Assembly (NCBI GenBank): GCA_020047755.1
Contig: JAIFNL010000182.1
Location: 1 to 35,460, forward strand
Length of the DNA: 35,460 bases
Origin: Bacteroidota bacterium
GTDB lineage: Bacteria > Bacteroidota > Bacteroidia > Bacteroidales > JAIFNL01
Reading direction: 5' to 3'
In this document: positions 24,332 to 32,263 of the stretch, in pieces
How positions within the stretch are numbered: the first letter of the stretch is position 1
How the letters are laid out: each line of letters begins with the position of its first letter
Notes under the pieces: model-generated
Seen by the model: the letters and a program-made list of their open reading frames with translations, nothing else
Database searches by the model: none
Told to the model about the DNA's origin: nothing
Position numbers and translations under genes: made by a program

Positions 24332-24553
24332 CAAACAAAGCAGAGCTTTATAAATTTACTTTTTTTATTAAATTTAGAGCTTTATGTTTTTGTATGTTTT
24401 TTTGTATGTAATTGTTTATTAGTTATTTATTTTAATATAAACTTCTAAAAACCAAAATGTACAAGAAGAATTCAAAATCAAAAAAAAATAAAAAAGACTG
24501 TTCTGCAGTCGAACAGATATTTGTTTTAATCATTTCAAAAAAAAATTATTAAC

Positions 24554-25171
24554 ATGAAATTAGGAATTCAAATTGCATTATTTTTGCTTATAGCATTTTT
24601 ATCTTATGAGTTATATCAAAGTATAAAAGAACCCATTGTTTTTCAAAATGAAAAGGACAAAAGGTACAATGCTGTTATCGAAAGTTTAAAGCAAATCCGC
24701 TCATTGCAAGTTGCTTACAAGCAAGTACGTGGCGAATATTGCGACAACTGGGATACTTTGATTTACTTTGCTAAACACGAGTCTTTTAGAGTTGTTAGAG
24801 CAGAAGGAACACGTCCTGATACTATTGCTACTGATGCTGAGGCTCTTGCATTAGGTTTGATTAAACGTGATACTACTTATGTGAGTGTGAAGGATTCGCT
24901 TTTCAAAAAAGCATCTCAGCTCGATTCTATTAAATTTGTTCCTTTCGGAAAAGGTGAAATTTTCTTTTTAGCTAAGGATACAATTCCTACCGCTTCGGGA
25001 GTTACTGTTGCCGTTTTTGAAGCTAATGCACTTAACAATGTTATCTTGAATGGTTTAACTAAACAAGAAATTGTTAATATGAATGCAGAAGCCAAAAAAT
25101 TGAAAAGATTTCCGGGTTTGAAAGTAGGAGATGTAAAAGAGCCTAACAACAATGCAGGTAACTGGGAATAG
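24554..25171 (+). CDS. Pilin-like single-pass membrane protein, conserved in Bacteroidota
   Basis: A 205-residue protein with one N-terminal membrane helix (about 4-22, IQIALFLLIAFLSYELYQ), followed by a charged helix KDKRYNAVIESLKQIRSLQVAYKQVRGEYCDNWDTLIYFAKH. The arrangement (hydrophobic helix, then a helix ending in AY-x-x-x-x-G-x-Y-x-x-x-x-D-x-L) resembles type IV pilin and pseudopilin stems, although no prepilin cleavage site (G-FxxxE) is visible. The remainder contains a DTIATDAEALALGLIKRDTTYVSVKDSLFK segment common to Bacteroidota hypothetical proteins of this type. The DUF3822 and RsmD genes follow on the same strand after 214 and 40 nt. The role is unknown; an envelope scaffold is plausible. 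Confidence 0.75.
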   Translation: MKLGIQIALFLLIAFLSYELYQSIKEPIVFQNEKDKRYNAVIESLKQIRSLQVAYKQVRGEYCDNWDTLIYFAKHESFRVVRAEGTRPDTIATDAEALALGLIKRDTTYVSVKDSLFKKASQLDSIKFVPFGKGEIFFLAKDTIPTASGVTVAVFEANALNNVILNGLTKQEIVNMNAEAKKLKRFPGLKVGDVKEPNNNAGNWE

Positions 25172-25385
25172 CTTTTTGCAAAAAAGTAAATAGGTAATTT
25201 TATTTCTATTTTTTTTTATAGAAATACAGAACACTTTCAAGCTTTTTTTGTTTTGAACAAATTTAACGCTTGGATGTGTTCTTTCTTTACAACTAATATT
25301 TTGAAAATAAATGAATTAAATTTTGATTTGTTTCCTTTTTCAATCAACAAATTAAAGTAACTATTGACGGTATAAAAGTAGGATT

Positions 25386-26225
25386 ATGAGAAAATTTGAA
25401 TATTCTTCGAGCGATTTTAAAAAGGCAGAAGCTCCTAAATACAAGCTAGCCATTCAATTTGGAAAGTTAGAGTACGGCTATACAATTTATAGCATAGCTC
25501 TCAAAAAATTTGTATTTGTAAAGTTCAATCCTTTTCCCAATGAAGAGGAATCTTTAACAGAGAAATTGAATTATGTATTTGGAAAAGAGCCTCTTATTAA
25601 GTTGAATTATCATTCTACGGCTTTTTTGTATCTTTCAACTAAAGCCACTTTAATACCCGAAAACTTATTTACCGAAGAAAGTAAAACCACTTTTTTTGCG
25701 TACAATCATTTTTTATCCGAAACGGAAATTGTATTAAGCAATAAAATTGAACATTCCGACATAGTCAATGTTTTTTCGTTTCCCGAAAAAGCAAAAGCTA
25801 TTTTGGCTTCAAACCTTACCAATTACAAAATCTATCACCAATATACAAGCTTTGTAGAATCGGCTTTGCTTTCGAGTGCCAATAACCAAAAAACCAAAGA
25901 AATTTACTTGAATATCGACAACGATTTTTTTAACATCTGTGCTACACAATCAAATAACTTATTGTTCAACAATAGTTTTGAATACCAAACCATTGACGAC
26001 TTTATTTATTATGTACATTTGACCTTGAAAAATCTTAATATTACCGATAATTCTACGCCTATTATTTTATCAGGAAATATTTCGACAAAAGTAGGAACTT
26101 ATAAAATTTTGAAGCGTTTTTTCAAAAATGTGAAATTTAAAGACAATTTTCCAAAGGCAGCATTTAGCAAAGAATTAAAATTAGACAAACATTATTTCGA
26201 TAATTTGATTTACATTACTGTTTAA
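25386..26225 (+). CDS. DUF3822 family protein
   Basis: A 279-residue protein without signal peptide. It fits the DUF3822 family, found almost only in Bacteroidota and typically located just before rsmD, as here (40 nt). Visible are a first strand pair (YKLAIQFGKLEYGYTIYSIALKKFVFVKFNPF), AFLYLSTKATLIPENLFTEESKTTFFAYNHF, a central region, and a C-terminal PIILSGNISTKVGTYKILKRFFKNVKF. The fold is thought to be related to the actin-like ATPase (PilM/FtsA-like) group, but phosphate-binding loops are not recognisable here. The pairing with a pilin-like protein upstream would suit a PilM-like role; this is inference. Biochemical function is unknown. Confidence 0.82.
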   Translation: MRKFEYSSSDFKKAEAPKYKLAIQFGKLEYGYTIYSIALKKFVFVKFNPFPNEEESLTEKLNYVFGKEPLIKLNYHSTAFLYLSTKATLIPENLFTEESKTTFFAYNHFLSETEIVLSNKIEHSDIVNVFSFPEKAKAILASNLTNYKIYHQYTSFVESALLSSANNQKTKEIYLNIDNDFFNICATQSNNLLFNNSFEYQTIDDFIYYVHLTLKNLNITDNSTPIILSGNISTKVGTYKILKRFFKNVKFKDNFPKAAFSKELKLDKHYFDNLIYITV

Positions 26226-26265
26226 CAAAAAAAAAATTCATTTTTATCAAAATAATAGAACCAAT

Positions 26266-26820
26266 ATGCGAATAGTTAGCGGTAAATTTAGAGGAAAGCG
26301 TTTTTCACCGCCCAAAAGCTTTAGTGCTCGACCTACAACCGATGTTGCAAAAGAAAGTCTTTTCAATATTTTGGAAAACGATTACTATATGGACGAAATT
26401 CGTGTATTGGATTTATTTTCGGGCACAGGAAGCATTAGCTACGAGTTTTTTTCGCGTGGATGCAACGATGTAACTGCTGTAGAGCTTGATATTCATCATT
26501 TTAAATTTATCGAGCGCACAATAGCAGAGCTAAAAGCCGAAAAGAATATAAATTTATACAAAGCCGATGCTTTTAAGTTTGTAAAGAAAAATTCGTTATT
26601 TTACGACATAATCTTTGCCGACCCTCCTTTCGATTTGCCTAATTTAGAAACGCTTCCTGTTTTAATTTTTGAAAATCAACACCTTAAACCAGAGGCTTTG
26701 TTGATTATTGAGCATTCTTTTAGCACCGATTTTTCAACAATGCCTTATTTTTTTAAACAAAAAAATTACGGAAAGGTAAATTTTTCCTTTTTTTCAAAAA
26801 AACAAGCAACCCAGGAGTAA
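26266..26820 (+). CDS. rsmD: 16S rRNA (guanine(966)-N(2))-methyltransferase
   Basis: A 184-residue SAM-dependent methyltransferase that modifies G966 of 16S rRNA in the assembling 30S subunit. Family signatures are the start MRIVSGKFRGKRF, the ARPTTDVAKESLFNIL box, SAM-binding motif I VLDLFSGTGSISYEFFSRG, the acidic ribose-binding loop VTAVELD, and the catalytic DPPF (IIFADPPFDLP). The length is normal for RsmD. It follows the DUF3822 gene by 40 nt. Its stop codon is 4 nt from the stop of the convergent SpoIIAA-like gene, with no room for an intrinsic terminator between them. Confidence 0.95.
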   Translation: MRIVSGKFRGKRFSPPKSFSARPTTDVAKESLFNILENDYYMDEIRVLDLFSGTGSISYEFFSRGCNDVTAVELDIHHFKFIERTIAELKAEKNINLYKADAFKFVKKNSLFYDIIFADPPFDLPNLETLPVLIFENQHLKPEALLIIEHSFSTDFSTMPYFFKQKNYGKVNFSFFSKKQATQE

Positions 26821-26824
26821 CTTT

Positions 26825-27190
26825 TTATTCGTTTGTAAGCCAGTCTTTAGCTTCTTCCAAGGTGTCGAAAGCCCTTATGTTGGTTCCCGCAATTCTGTTT
26901 ACTGAGTTGAGTAATATTTTTTTAGCACTCGAGATACCTACTATTGCCTTTTTTCTATTAAATTTTGAGGTCAATTTTGCAACCCTCTTTAATTCGGTTA
27001 GAGACTCCACTGAGGCAAATGAATTTGTAACATTAATAATTTCTAGCAGTTCATATTCATTCATCGACAAAATAAAATCTGACGTTTCCTTAATAGCTGC
27101 TAAAGATTCTTCGGCACTAATTAAATTAGACCAATCGGTATAGTAGATTTTCTTTCCGTTGTGGAAAATTGGATAAATTCTAGCTAACAT
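26825..27190 (-). CDS. SpoIIAA-like (STAS-fold) small protein
   Basis: 121 residues from the ATG at 27188-27190 (MLARIYPIFHNGKKIYYTDWSNL). The track begins at a TTG 24 codons upstream with unlike, lysine-rich sequence, so the ATG is preferred. The order is strand, helix (EESLAAIKETSDFILSM), strand ELLEIINVTNSFAS, helix, KKAIVGISSAKKILLNSVNRIAG, and C-terminal RAFDTLEEAKDWLTNE, as in SpoIIAA-like proteins. It is the third such protein in the window. It resembles the one at 18651 most in the AKDWL ending and is divergent elsewhere. Copy B of the 97-bp repeat begins about 100 nt upstream with a TAATTTTG box pointing at this gene. Function is unknown. Confidence 0.78.
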   Translation of the reverse strand: MLARIYPIFHNGKKIYYTDWSNLISAEESLAAIKETSDFILSMNEYELLEIINVTNSFASVESLTELKRVAKLTSKFNRKKAIVGISSAKKILLNSVNRIAGTNIRAFDTLEEAKDWLTNE

Positions 27191-27290
27191 TCTAATATTG
27201 TTTTTTTTATTGTGAGAGTATATTTTTATATTTCGTAAAAAAGGTTTTGCAAAATTAAACAAAATAATTAAAAATCAATAATTTTAAGAA

Positions 27291-27390
27291 GTGAACCAAA
27301 ATTAATTGTATATTTAGTTTAGCTAAGTGCTTAAAAACAAGCAAATAGCAAAGAGGTTGCTCAAAAATAAAATAGCACAAGTGCTTATTT
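27291..27390 (+). repeat. Dispersed ~97-bp intergenic repeat, copy B
   Basis: It begins GTGAACCAAAATTAATTGTATA and shows CTAAGTGCTTAAAAACAAGC, then GAGGTTGCTCAAAAATAAAATAGCACAAGTGCTT. The AGCAC-AA-GTGCT palindrome at the end is perfect and followed by TATTTTTT, terminator-like on the plus strand. It aligns with copies A, C and E throughout. Confidence 0.82.
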
Positions 27391-27611
27391 TTTGCTTTTT
27401 TTTTTGAATTATTATTTTTTTCTGAATAATTAGTCATTACTCCACTTTTTTTTATTTTTCAAATAAGAATTTGCCTTATTTTGCGTTATTTACTTGTGTT
27501 GATTTATAAAAAAATAAAAGTGCATTGTATTTTTTTATATTTCCGTTTTTTTTATTTTATTTTTTAATCTTTTTTATGATAACTTTTCTTAAAAAAAGCG
27601 TATAATGGATT

Positions 27612-27619
27612 TATATTTG
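27612..27619 (+). promoter_or_regulatory. Possible -7 box (TATATTTG) for the radical SAM gene
   Basis: It matches TAnnTTTG, but no TTTG is found at the normal -33 distance. If real, the leader would be about 390 nt and include the folded elements described here. Confidence 0.35.
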
Positions 27620-27660
27620 TATCTATTTTAGTTGTTAGTAGGCTTGAATATTCAGATTAT

Positions 27661-27732
27661 AAGTGTTGTAGATTTCAAAATCGATTTTGATTCATTTTTT
27701 TTGAATCAATTAACTTCTTCAAATCTACACTT
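27661..27732 (+). promoter_or_regulatory. Nested hairpin in the long leader of the radical SAM gene
   Basis: AAGTGTTGTAGATTT (27661) pairs with AAATCTACACTT (27721) with a 3-nt bulge. Inside, TTGATTCA (27687-27694) pairs perfectly with TGAATCAA (27702-27709) around seven T. It could be a terminator/attenuator or an independent small RNA. Confidence 0.45.
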
Positions 27733-27820
27733 TTTCAAGTTTTATTAAAATTACCAACATTTTTAAATGAATAGTACAATTTTAGTAAATAATATTTGAA
27801 CGTAAATCAGATTTAAGGCA

Positions 27821-27878
27821 TTTGAAATTTTTAAAACCGCAGTTTACTTGCAGTAAACTAGGATATTAAAATTTCAAA
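27821..27878 (+). promoter_or_regulatory. Two-tier stem-loop upstream of the radical SAM gene
   Basis: TTTGAAATTTTTAA pairs with TTAAAATTTCAAA (one bulged T). An internal loop of about six bases per side leads to AGTTTACT paired perfectly with AGTAAACT around TGC. The fold has the compact shape of a cis-acting RNA. No known riboswitch class is recognised. Confidence 0.5.
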
Positions 27879-27895
27879 CGAACATAAAAGATGTG

Positions 27896-27912
27896 TTTTC
27901 TTTCAGATTCTA
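27896..27912 (+). repeat. Variant copy of the 17-nt motif before the radical SAM gene
   Basis: TTTTCTTTCAGATTCTA shares the 10-nt core and the final CTA. With its flanks (TGTG before, AATAA after) it matches the reverse complement of the copy at 17346-17362 even better. Confidence 0.45.
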
Positions 27913-28019
27913 AATAAAATGAAAACAACAATGCGGTAAGTACTATTGATTGTAAAATTCTATCGTAAGCCGTTTGTTTTGGCTTTCTTTTTTTTCAAAA
28001 ACTAAATTATTTTACAAAA

Positions 28020-30212
28020 ATGCTCAAAAATAAAAGAAATAATAAGGTAGCTATAAGTTTAAAATCTTATAGAATTTTGGCTAAAATTTTAGATGAAAAT
28101 CCATTATTGGCTAAAATATTGTCTCAAAGTAAAAATGAAACAGAGGCGATGCTGGAAATAAGAGCTTTGGCATTTTCGGTATTAGAAAAAAATGAACACG
28201 CCTTGGCATATTACAAACGCGAATTGAATGGAAGACAGGCTTTTGAGAAATTAGAATGGTGTTCGATAGCTGCAATTCGTATTTTAGATTACATTGATTA
28301 TGCCGGAAAAAAGTATGTAGATTTGAATAGAAAAGGCGAGCTAATCACCAATAATCCAATGAAATATCTTTGGTTGGCAGCAAAAGATGGAACTGGAGGA
28401 GCAAGATATGGCTTTTTTGTGGATATGCTATATTTGTTTCGGCAGCTAACCGGAAAATTGCAAGAAAAAAATCCACCTAAAGAGCAGATTTTGAAATGGA
28501 TGGACAAATTTCCGTCGGGGCTCGAACCTCGAATAGTGGCAATAAGAAAAGAAAATAAAGAGCGAATTATTAAAATATTGATACGGATAATTGAAAAAGG
28601 CGAAATTAAGAGCAAAAACTATTTTTTTGAACCAGATTTATCGTACGAACAAAAGTTTTTTAAAGTATTGAAATGGTGGGATATTAGTCATTTTCATCTG
28701 AAATTTGCCATCAGAAACCCCAAATTGCTCAACGAAATGCTCGATAATTCTTTGTCGGAAGAGCTTTTGAATACCTTATACAAAGCCGAAAAAGCAGGAA
28801 TTCCATTTTTTGTAAACCCGTATTTTTTGTCGCTTATTGATACTAAAATTAACAGCTTTTCGATAGGTGCCGATTTTGCCATGCGCGATTATTTGTTTCA
28901 TAGCAAGCAGTTGGTCGAAGAATACGGCGAAATTGTTGCTTGGGAAAAAGAAGACACAGTGCAGCCCGGAAAACCAAATGCCGCAGGTTGGGTCTTGCCC
29001 TCATTGCACAATATTCACAGACGTTACCCCGAAGTAGCCATTTTGATTCCCGACACAACCGGCAGAGCTTGCGGAGGTTTGTGCGTTTCGTGTCAGCGTA
29101 TGTACGATTTTCAATCGGGGCATTTGAATTTCGATTTGAACAAACTAAAACCCAAAGAAACTTGGTTGCAAAAGCTTGACCGCTTGATGCTTTACTTTGA
29201 GGAAGATGCTCAATTGCGCGACATTTTGATTACCGGAGGCGATGCTTTTATGAGCTCAACGCCTGCGCTTCGCAATATTTTAGAGGCTGTTTACACCATG
29301 GCACTTCATAAGAAAAAAAACAACGAAAATTTGCCAGAAGGCGAAAAGTTTGCCGAAATTACCCGTGTGCGTTTGGGCACACGATTACCCGTTTATTTAC
29401 CACAACGTATTACAAACGAATTAGTTGCACTTCTTCGCGATTTTAAAAGCAAAGCTTCCAAAATTGGAATCAAGCAGTTTTTTATTCAAACACATTTTGT
29501 GTCGCCAATGGAAATAACTCCAGAAGCTTTGCAAGGTGTAAAACTTTTAATTTCAGCTGGTTGGACTGTTGCAAACCAACTTGTTTTTACCACTTCTGCC
29601 TCCCGACGTGGGCATTCGGCTAAATTGCGTAAGGTTTTGAACGACATAGGAGTGATAAATTATTATACCTTTACCGTAAAAGGTTACCGCGAAAATTATC
29701 ATAACTTTGCAACCAACGCAAGAGCCGTTCAAGAGCAATTGGAAGAAAAGGTAATTGGTTCAATACCAAAGAAATATTACGATGAAATAAAGCATTTTCC
29801 TGAAGATGCTGAAAATATGGAAGCAAAAATTGATAAAATACGAAAACTTGAAAACATTCCTTTCTTGGGAACCGATAGAAATGTATTAAACTTGCCAGGA
29901 GTGGGTAAAAGCTTAACTTTTAGAGTAATAGGCATTACTAAAGGAGGAAGACGCATACTGGAATTTGAGCACGATACTGCAAGGCATCACAGCCCAATCA
30001 TCAATAAAATGGGCAGAGTTATTATCATAGAATCAAAATCAATTGTCGATTATTTTGCCCAACTAGAAGAAATGGGAGAGGATTCGGCTGATTATGAAAC
30101 AATTTTTGGCTACTCAATAGGAGAAACCGAAAAATTAATGCCTATTTTTGAATATCCCGATTATAATTTTAAAATTACATCGAAATTTACTAATTTAGAA
30201 ATTGATTTGTGA
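28020..30212 (+). CDS. KamA-family radical SAM protein (lysine 2,3-aminomutase-like), large form
   Basis: A 730-residue cytosolic enzyme. The radical SAM cluster motif is C351-x3-C355-x2-C358 (RACGGLCVSCQRMYDF), embedded in KamA-like sequence: ILITGGDAFMSS, VRLGTRLPVYLPQRI and FIQTHFVSPMEITPEAL. These give a [4Fe-4S]/SAM barrel, with PLP expected from the family. About 340 residues precede the motif, far more than in classical lysine 2,3-aminomutase (about 415 residues in total). The N-terminal region (ARYGFFVDMLYLFRQLTGKL) and a C-terminal domain (GKSLTFRVIGITKGGRRILEFEHDTARHHSP) are specific to this long group. It is therefore probably not a simple lysine mutase; the substrate is unknown. 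It stands alone, with an elaborate leader and its own terminator. Confidence 0.85.
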   Translation: MLKNKRNNKVAISLKSYRILAKILDENPLLAKILSQSKNETEAMLEIRALAFSVLEKNEHALAYYKRELNGRQAFEKLEWCSIAAIRILDYIDYAGKKYVDLNRKGELITNNPMKYLWLAAKDGTGGARYGFFVDMLYLFRQLTGKLQEKNPPKEQILKWMDKFPSGLEPRIVAIRKENKERIIKILIRIIEKGEIKSKNYFFEPDLSYEQKFFKVLKWWDISHFHLKFAIRNPKLLNEMLDNSLSEELLNTLYKAEKAGIPFFVNPYFLSLIDTKINSFSIGADFAMRDYLFHSKQLVEEYGEIVAWEKEDTVQPGKPNAAGWVLPSLHNIHRRYPEVAILIPDTTGRACGGLCVSCQRMYDFQSGHLNFDLNKLKPKETWLQKLDRLMLYFEEDAQLRDILITGGDAFMSSTPALRNILEAVYTMALHKKKNNENLPEGEKFAEITRVRLGTRLPVYLPQRITNELVALLRDFKSKASKIGIKQFFIQTHFVSPMEITPEALQGVKLLISAGWTVANQLVFTTSASRRGHSAKLRKVLNDIGVINYYTFTVKGYRENYHNFATNARAVQEQLEEKVIGSIPKKYYDEIKHFPEDAENMEAKIDKIRKLENIPFLGTDRNVLNLPGVGKSLTFRVIGITKGGRRILEFEHDTARHHSPIINKMGRVIIIESKSIVDYFAQLEEMGEDSADYETIFGYSIGETEKLMPIFEYPDYNFKITSKFTNLEIDL

Positions 30213-30286
30213 TTTTTAAAATTTGCAGATTAATTATAATATCTTTATTATTAGTTATTTAACTTGAGAAAACTTTTCTATTTTTA

Positions 30287-30319
30287 CATCTTTCTTTTTT
30301 ATTTTTAAAAAGAAAGATG
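30287..30319 (+). terminator. Terminator of the radical SAM gene
   Basis: CATCTTTCTTTTT pairs perfectly with AAAAAGAAAGATG (13 bp, 7-nt loop), 75 nt after the stop. The stem is AT-rich and followed only by CTTTCATTT, so strength is uncertain. Confidence 0.5.
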
Positions 30320-30335
30320 CTTTCATTTAAAATAT

Positions 30336-30367
30336 TTTGAATAAAATAAAAGGAATTTGTATTTTTG
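30336..30367 (+). promoter_or_regulatory. Bacteroidota promoter of the LysM protein gene
   Basis: TTTG at 30336-30339, a 20-nt spacer and TATTTTTG at 30360-30367 match the consensus. The start would be near 30374, about 176 nt before the chosen ATG. Confidence 0.65.
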
Positions 30368-30549
30368 TGTGTGAATTGAAAGCTGATTAAAAAGGTATTA
30401 ATTCTAAATTTTGCTTTCTATTGTGTTATAAAATAGCAATTTATAGATTTCACAAGCGTAGTTTAATGAATAGAATTTCTAAAAAGGCAGTCAAAAAATA
30501 GATTTTTTTTTTGACGTTCCGTAAAACAAAATCTACTTATAAAAACAGA

Positions 30550-32202
30550 ATGAAAAACATTAAAAAAATTTCTTCAACAGTACTATTTTTATTTCTTGTG
30601 GTTGCATTTGCATTTGCGCAAGAAAAAAGCACAGATAAAGTTACAATAAACGGGATTTCGTATTATTTGCATAAAGTAGGTAAAAAAGAAAGTTTATATG
30701 CTATATCTAAAACTTATAATGTTGATATAGATGAAATTAAACTTGTAAATCCGAGCATTGAAACCGGTTTGCAAAAAGGAAAAACCATCAAAATTCCTAT
30801 TTTTGAGAGCGAGTTTAAGTATCACGCCGTTGAAAAAGGGCAAACAGCATACTCTATTGCAAAAAGTTATGACATTACTCCCGAAATTTTGACTCAAAAC
30901 AATCCATTTCTCTCTGCTGGTTTGGCTGAAGGCGATATTTTGAAAATCCCGCGTAATGTGAAAAAGCAACAGGCTGAAGTAGTTTTTGAGCAAGACAACA
31001 ACGAAAATAAGGGAGATGTAAGCTCCGTTATCAATTATGTTGATAATCCTTGTGGGAAATTTAATTATACCGGACAAGTATTTAAAATTGCCCTTTTGCT
31101 TCCATTATTTGTAGAAGAAAATAAATATATGAGTTATTCGGGCGAAAGCGCATCTAAAGCTATAAAATATTATCAAAATTCAAAGCTTTTTCTTGAATAT
31201 TACGAAGGCACTTTACTTGCTTTAGACTCGTTGCGCAAAATAGGAGTTTCGGTTGATTTGCATGTTTTTGACACCAAAAATAGTGTGCAAACGGTAAAAG
31301 AAATTGCAAATTTGCCTATTATTTCAGAAATGGATTTAATTATTGGACCTGTTTATTCTTCTAATATTAAAGCTTTTGCGCAAGAAGTTTCAGGCAAAAA
31401 CATAAACATTATTTCGCCTTTAGACTCTAAAGACAGTTTGGTATATTCGCTACCAAATGTTTTTCAAGTTAATTCTTCTGACGACGTAAGGATAAAGAAA
31501 ACAGCTCAATACATTAGCAAAATTGACAATAGAAATATCGTTATTGTGCATGGCGGTACAAAAGCAGAACTTAATATGCTCGAATTTTTGAGAAGACAAT
31601 TTGCTTCTACAAATGATGATATTCAGGAAATTAGCTTTCGTAAAAGTTCCGAGGTTTATAAACTTCAGTCGCTTCTTGTCAAAGACAAAACCAATGTAAT
31701 TTTAACTCTCTCAGAGGAAGAAGTTGTGGTTACCAATTTAATGAACAGATTAATGACAGTTGCTGATAGATATTTGATTGCTGTTTTTGGCTCTAGGCGT
31801 TGGGAAACTTTTTCAAACATGGATTTTCAATATTACGGAAATTTGAATATACACTATCATTCAAATACTTACACCAATGATGATGCCGTTGAAGTAGTTG
31901 AATTTACAAATAAATTTGAGCGTATTTATAATTACGAACCTTCCGAATATGCTATGCACGGTTTTGATATTACTTTTTACTTTGGTCAAATATTGAAAAA
32001 ATACGGCAAAAATTTTAATCTTTGTTTAGCAAACGAAAAAACAGAATATCAAGGTTTGCATACCGGATTTTATTTTGAAAAGAATTTGCCTGCACAAGGT
32101 TACGAAAATAATAGTGTTTATATTATTCGCTACGACGAGGAGTTTCGTTTGAAAAAAATGGATTCTAATCGCTCGGTTATTTCTATTTTTGGAACAGAGT
32201 AA
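30550..32202 (+). CDS. LysM peptidoglycan-binding protein with periplasmic-binding-like domain
   Basis: 550 residues from the ATG at 30550 (MKNIKKISSTVLFLF), chosen because it begins the signal peptide (about 1-24, ending AFAFAQ); the track starts at a TTG 13 codons earlier. Two LysM repeats follow, near 38-83 (KVGKKESLYAISKTYNVDIDEI) and 90-135 (AVEKGQTAYSIAKSYDITPEIL), which bind peptidoglycan glycan chains. From about 170 to the end is a domain like the Leu/Ile/Val-binding type I periplasmic proteins (FKIALLLPLFVEENKY, MDLIIGPVYSSNIKAFAQEV, YAMHGFDITFYFGQIL). In Bacteroidota this fusion is common and annotated as LysM or ABC-type amino-acid-binding-like protein; no transporter is adjacent. 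It likely works in cell-wall maintenance or sensing in the periplasm. Confidence 0.88.
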   Translation: MKNIKKISSTVLFLFLVVAFAFAQEKSTDKVTINGISYYLHKVGKKESLYAISKTYNVDIDEIKLVNPSIETGLQKGKTIKIPIFESEFKYHAVEKGQTAYSIAKSYDITPEILTQNNPFLSAGLAEGDILKIPRNVKKQQAEVVFEQDNNENKGDVSSVINYVDNPCGKFNYTGQVFKIALLLPLFVEENKYMSYSGESASKAIKYYQNSKLFLEYYEGTLLALDSLRKIGVSVDLHVFDTKNSVQTVKEIANLPIISEMDLIIGPVYSSNIKAFAQEVSGKNINIISPLDSKDSLVYSLPNVFQVNSSDDVRIKKTAQYISKIDNRNIVIVHGGTKAELNMLEFLRRQFASTNDDIQEISFRKSSEVYKLQSLLVKDKTNVILTLSEEEVVVTNLMNRLMTVADRYLIAVFGSRRWETFSNMDFQYYGNLNIHYHSNTYTNDDAVEVVEFTNKFERIYNYEPSEYAMHGFDITFYFGQILKKYGKNFNLCLANEKTEYQGLHTGFYFEKNLPAQGYENNSVYIIRYDEEFRLKKMDSNRSVISIFGTE

Positions 32203-32220
32203 AAAAAAGTTATTAATCCT

Positions 32221-32257
32221 AAAAAAGCCTTAGTAAAATTTTTACTAAGGCTTTTTT
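32221..32257. terminator. Strong bidirectional terminator
   Basis: AAAAAAGCCTTAGTAAA pairs perfectly with TTTACTAAGGCTTTTTT (17 bp, 3-nt loop) between the convergent LysM and glycerol-3-phosphate dehydrogenase genes. A and T runs serve both directions. Confidence 0.88.
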
Positions 32258-32263
32258 GTTGCT

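Larger units (their letters stand above)
23549..24553. other. 1-kb intergenic gap with a GC-rich hairpin and motif copies
   Basis: No credible gene was found on either strand; the longest plus-strand ATG frames noted are under 30 codons. The gap holds one 17-nt motif copy (23958-23974), a GC-rich structured segment (23994-24056), a second segment shared with the 86-residue leader (TTTTTAGTGATAAAATA near 24088, also near 18003), and promoter-like boxes at 24296-24331. Confidence 0.6.
27263..28019. other. Intergenic region with repeat copy B and folded elements
   Basis: This 757-base gap has no accepted gene. From left to right it holds the 97-bp repeat copy B, a TATATTTG box at 27612-27619, a nested hairpin at 27661-27732, a two-tier stem at 27821-27878 and a 17-nt motif at 27896-27912, all before the radical SAM gene. 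Confidence 0.55.

Noticed and set aside
27191-27262. TTG start and N-terminal extension of the SpoIIAA-like protein
   Set aside because: The extension is lysine/asparagine-rich and unlike the family, and an ATG begins the first conserved strand.
28298-29738. ORFs on both strands inside the radical SAM gene
   Set aside because: They are shadows of the main frame, without domains or signals.
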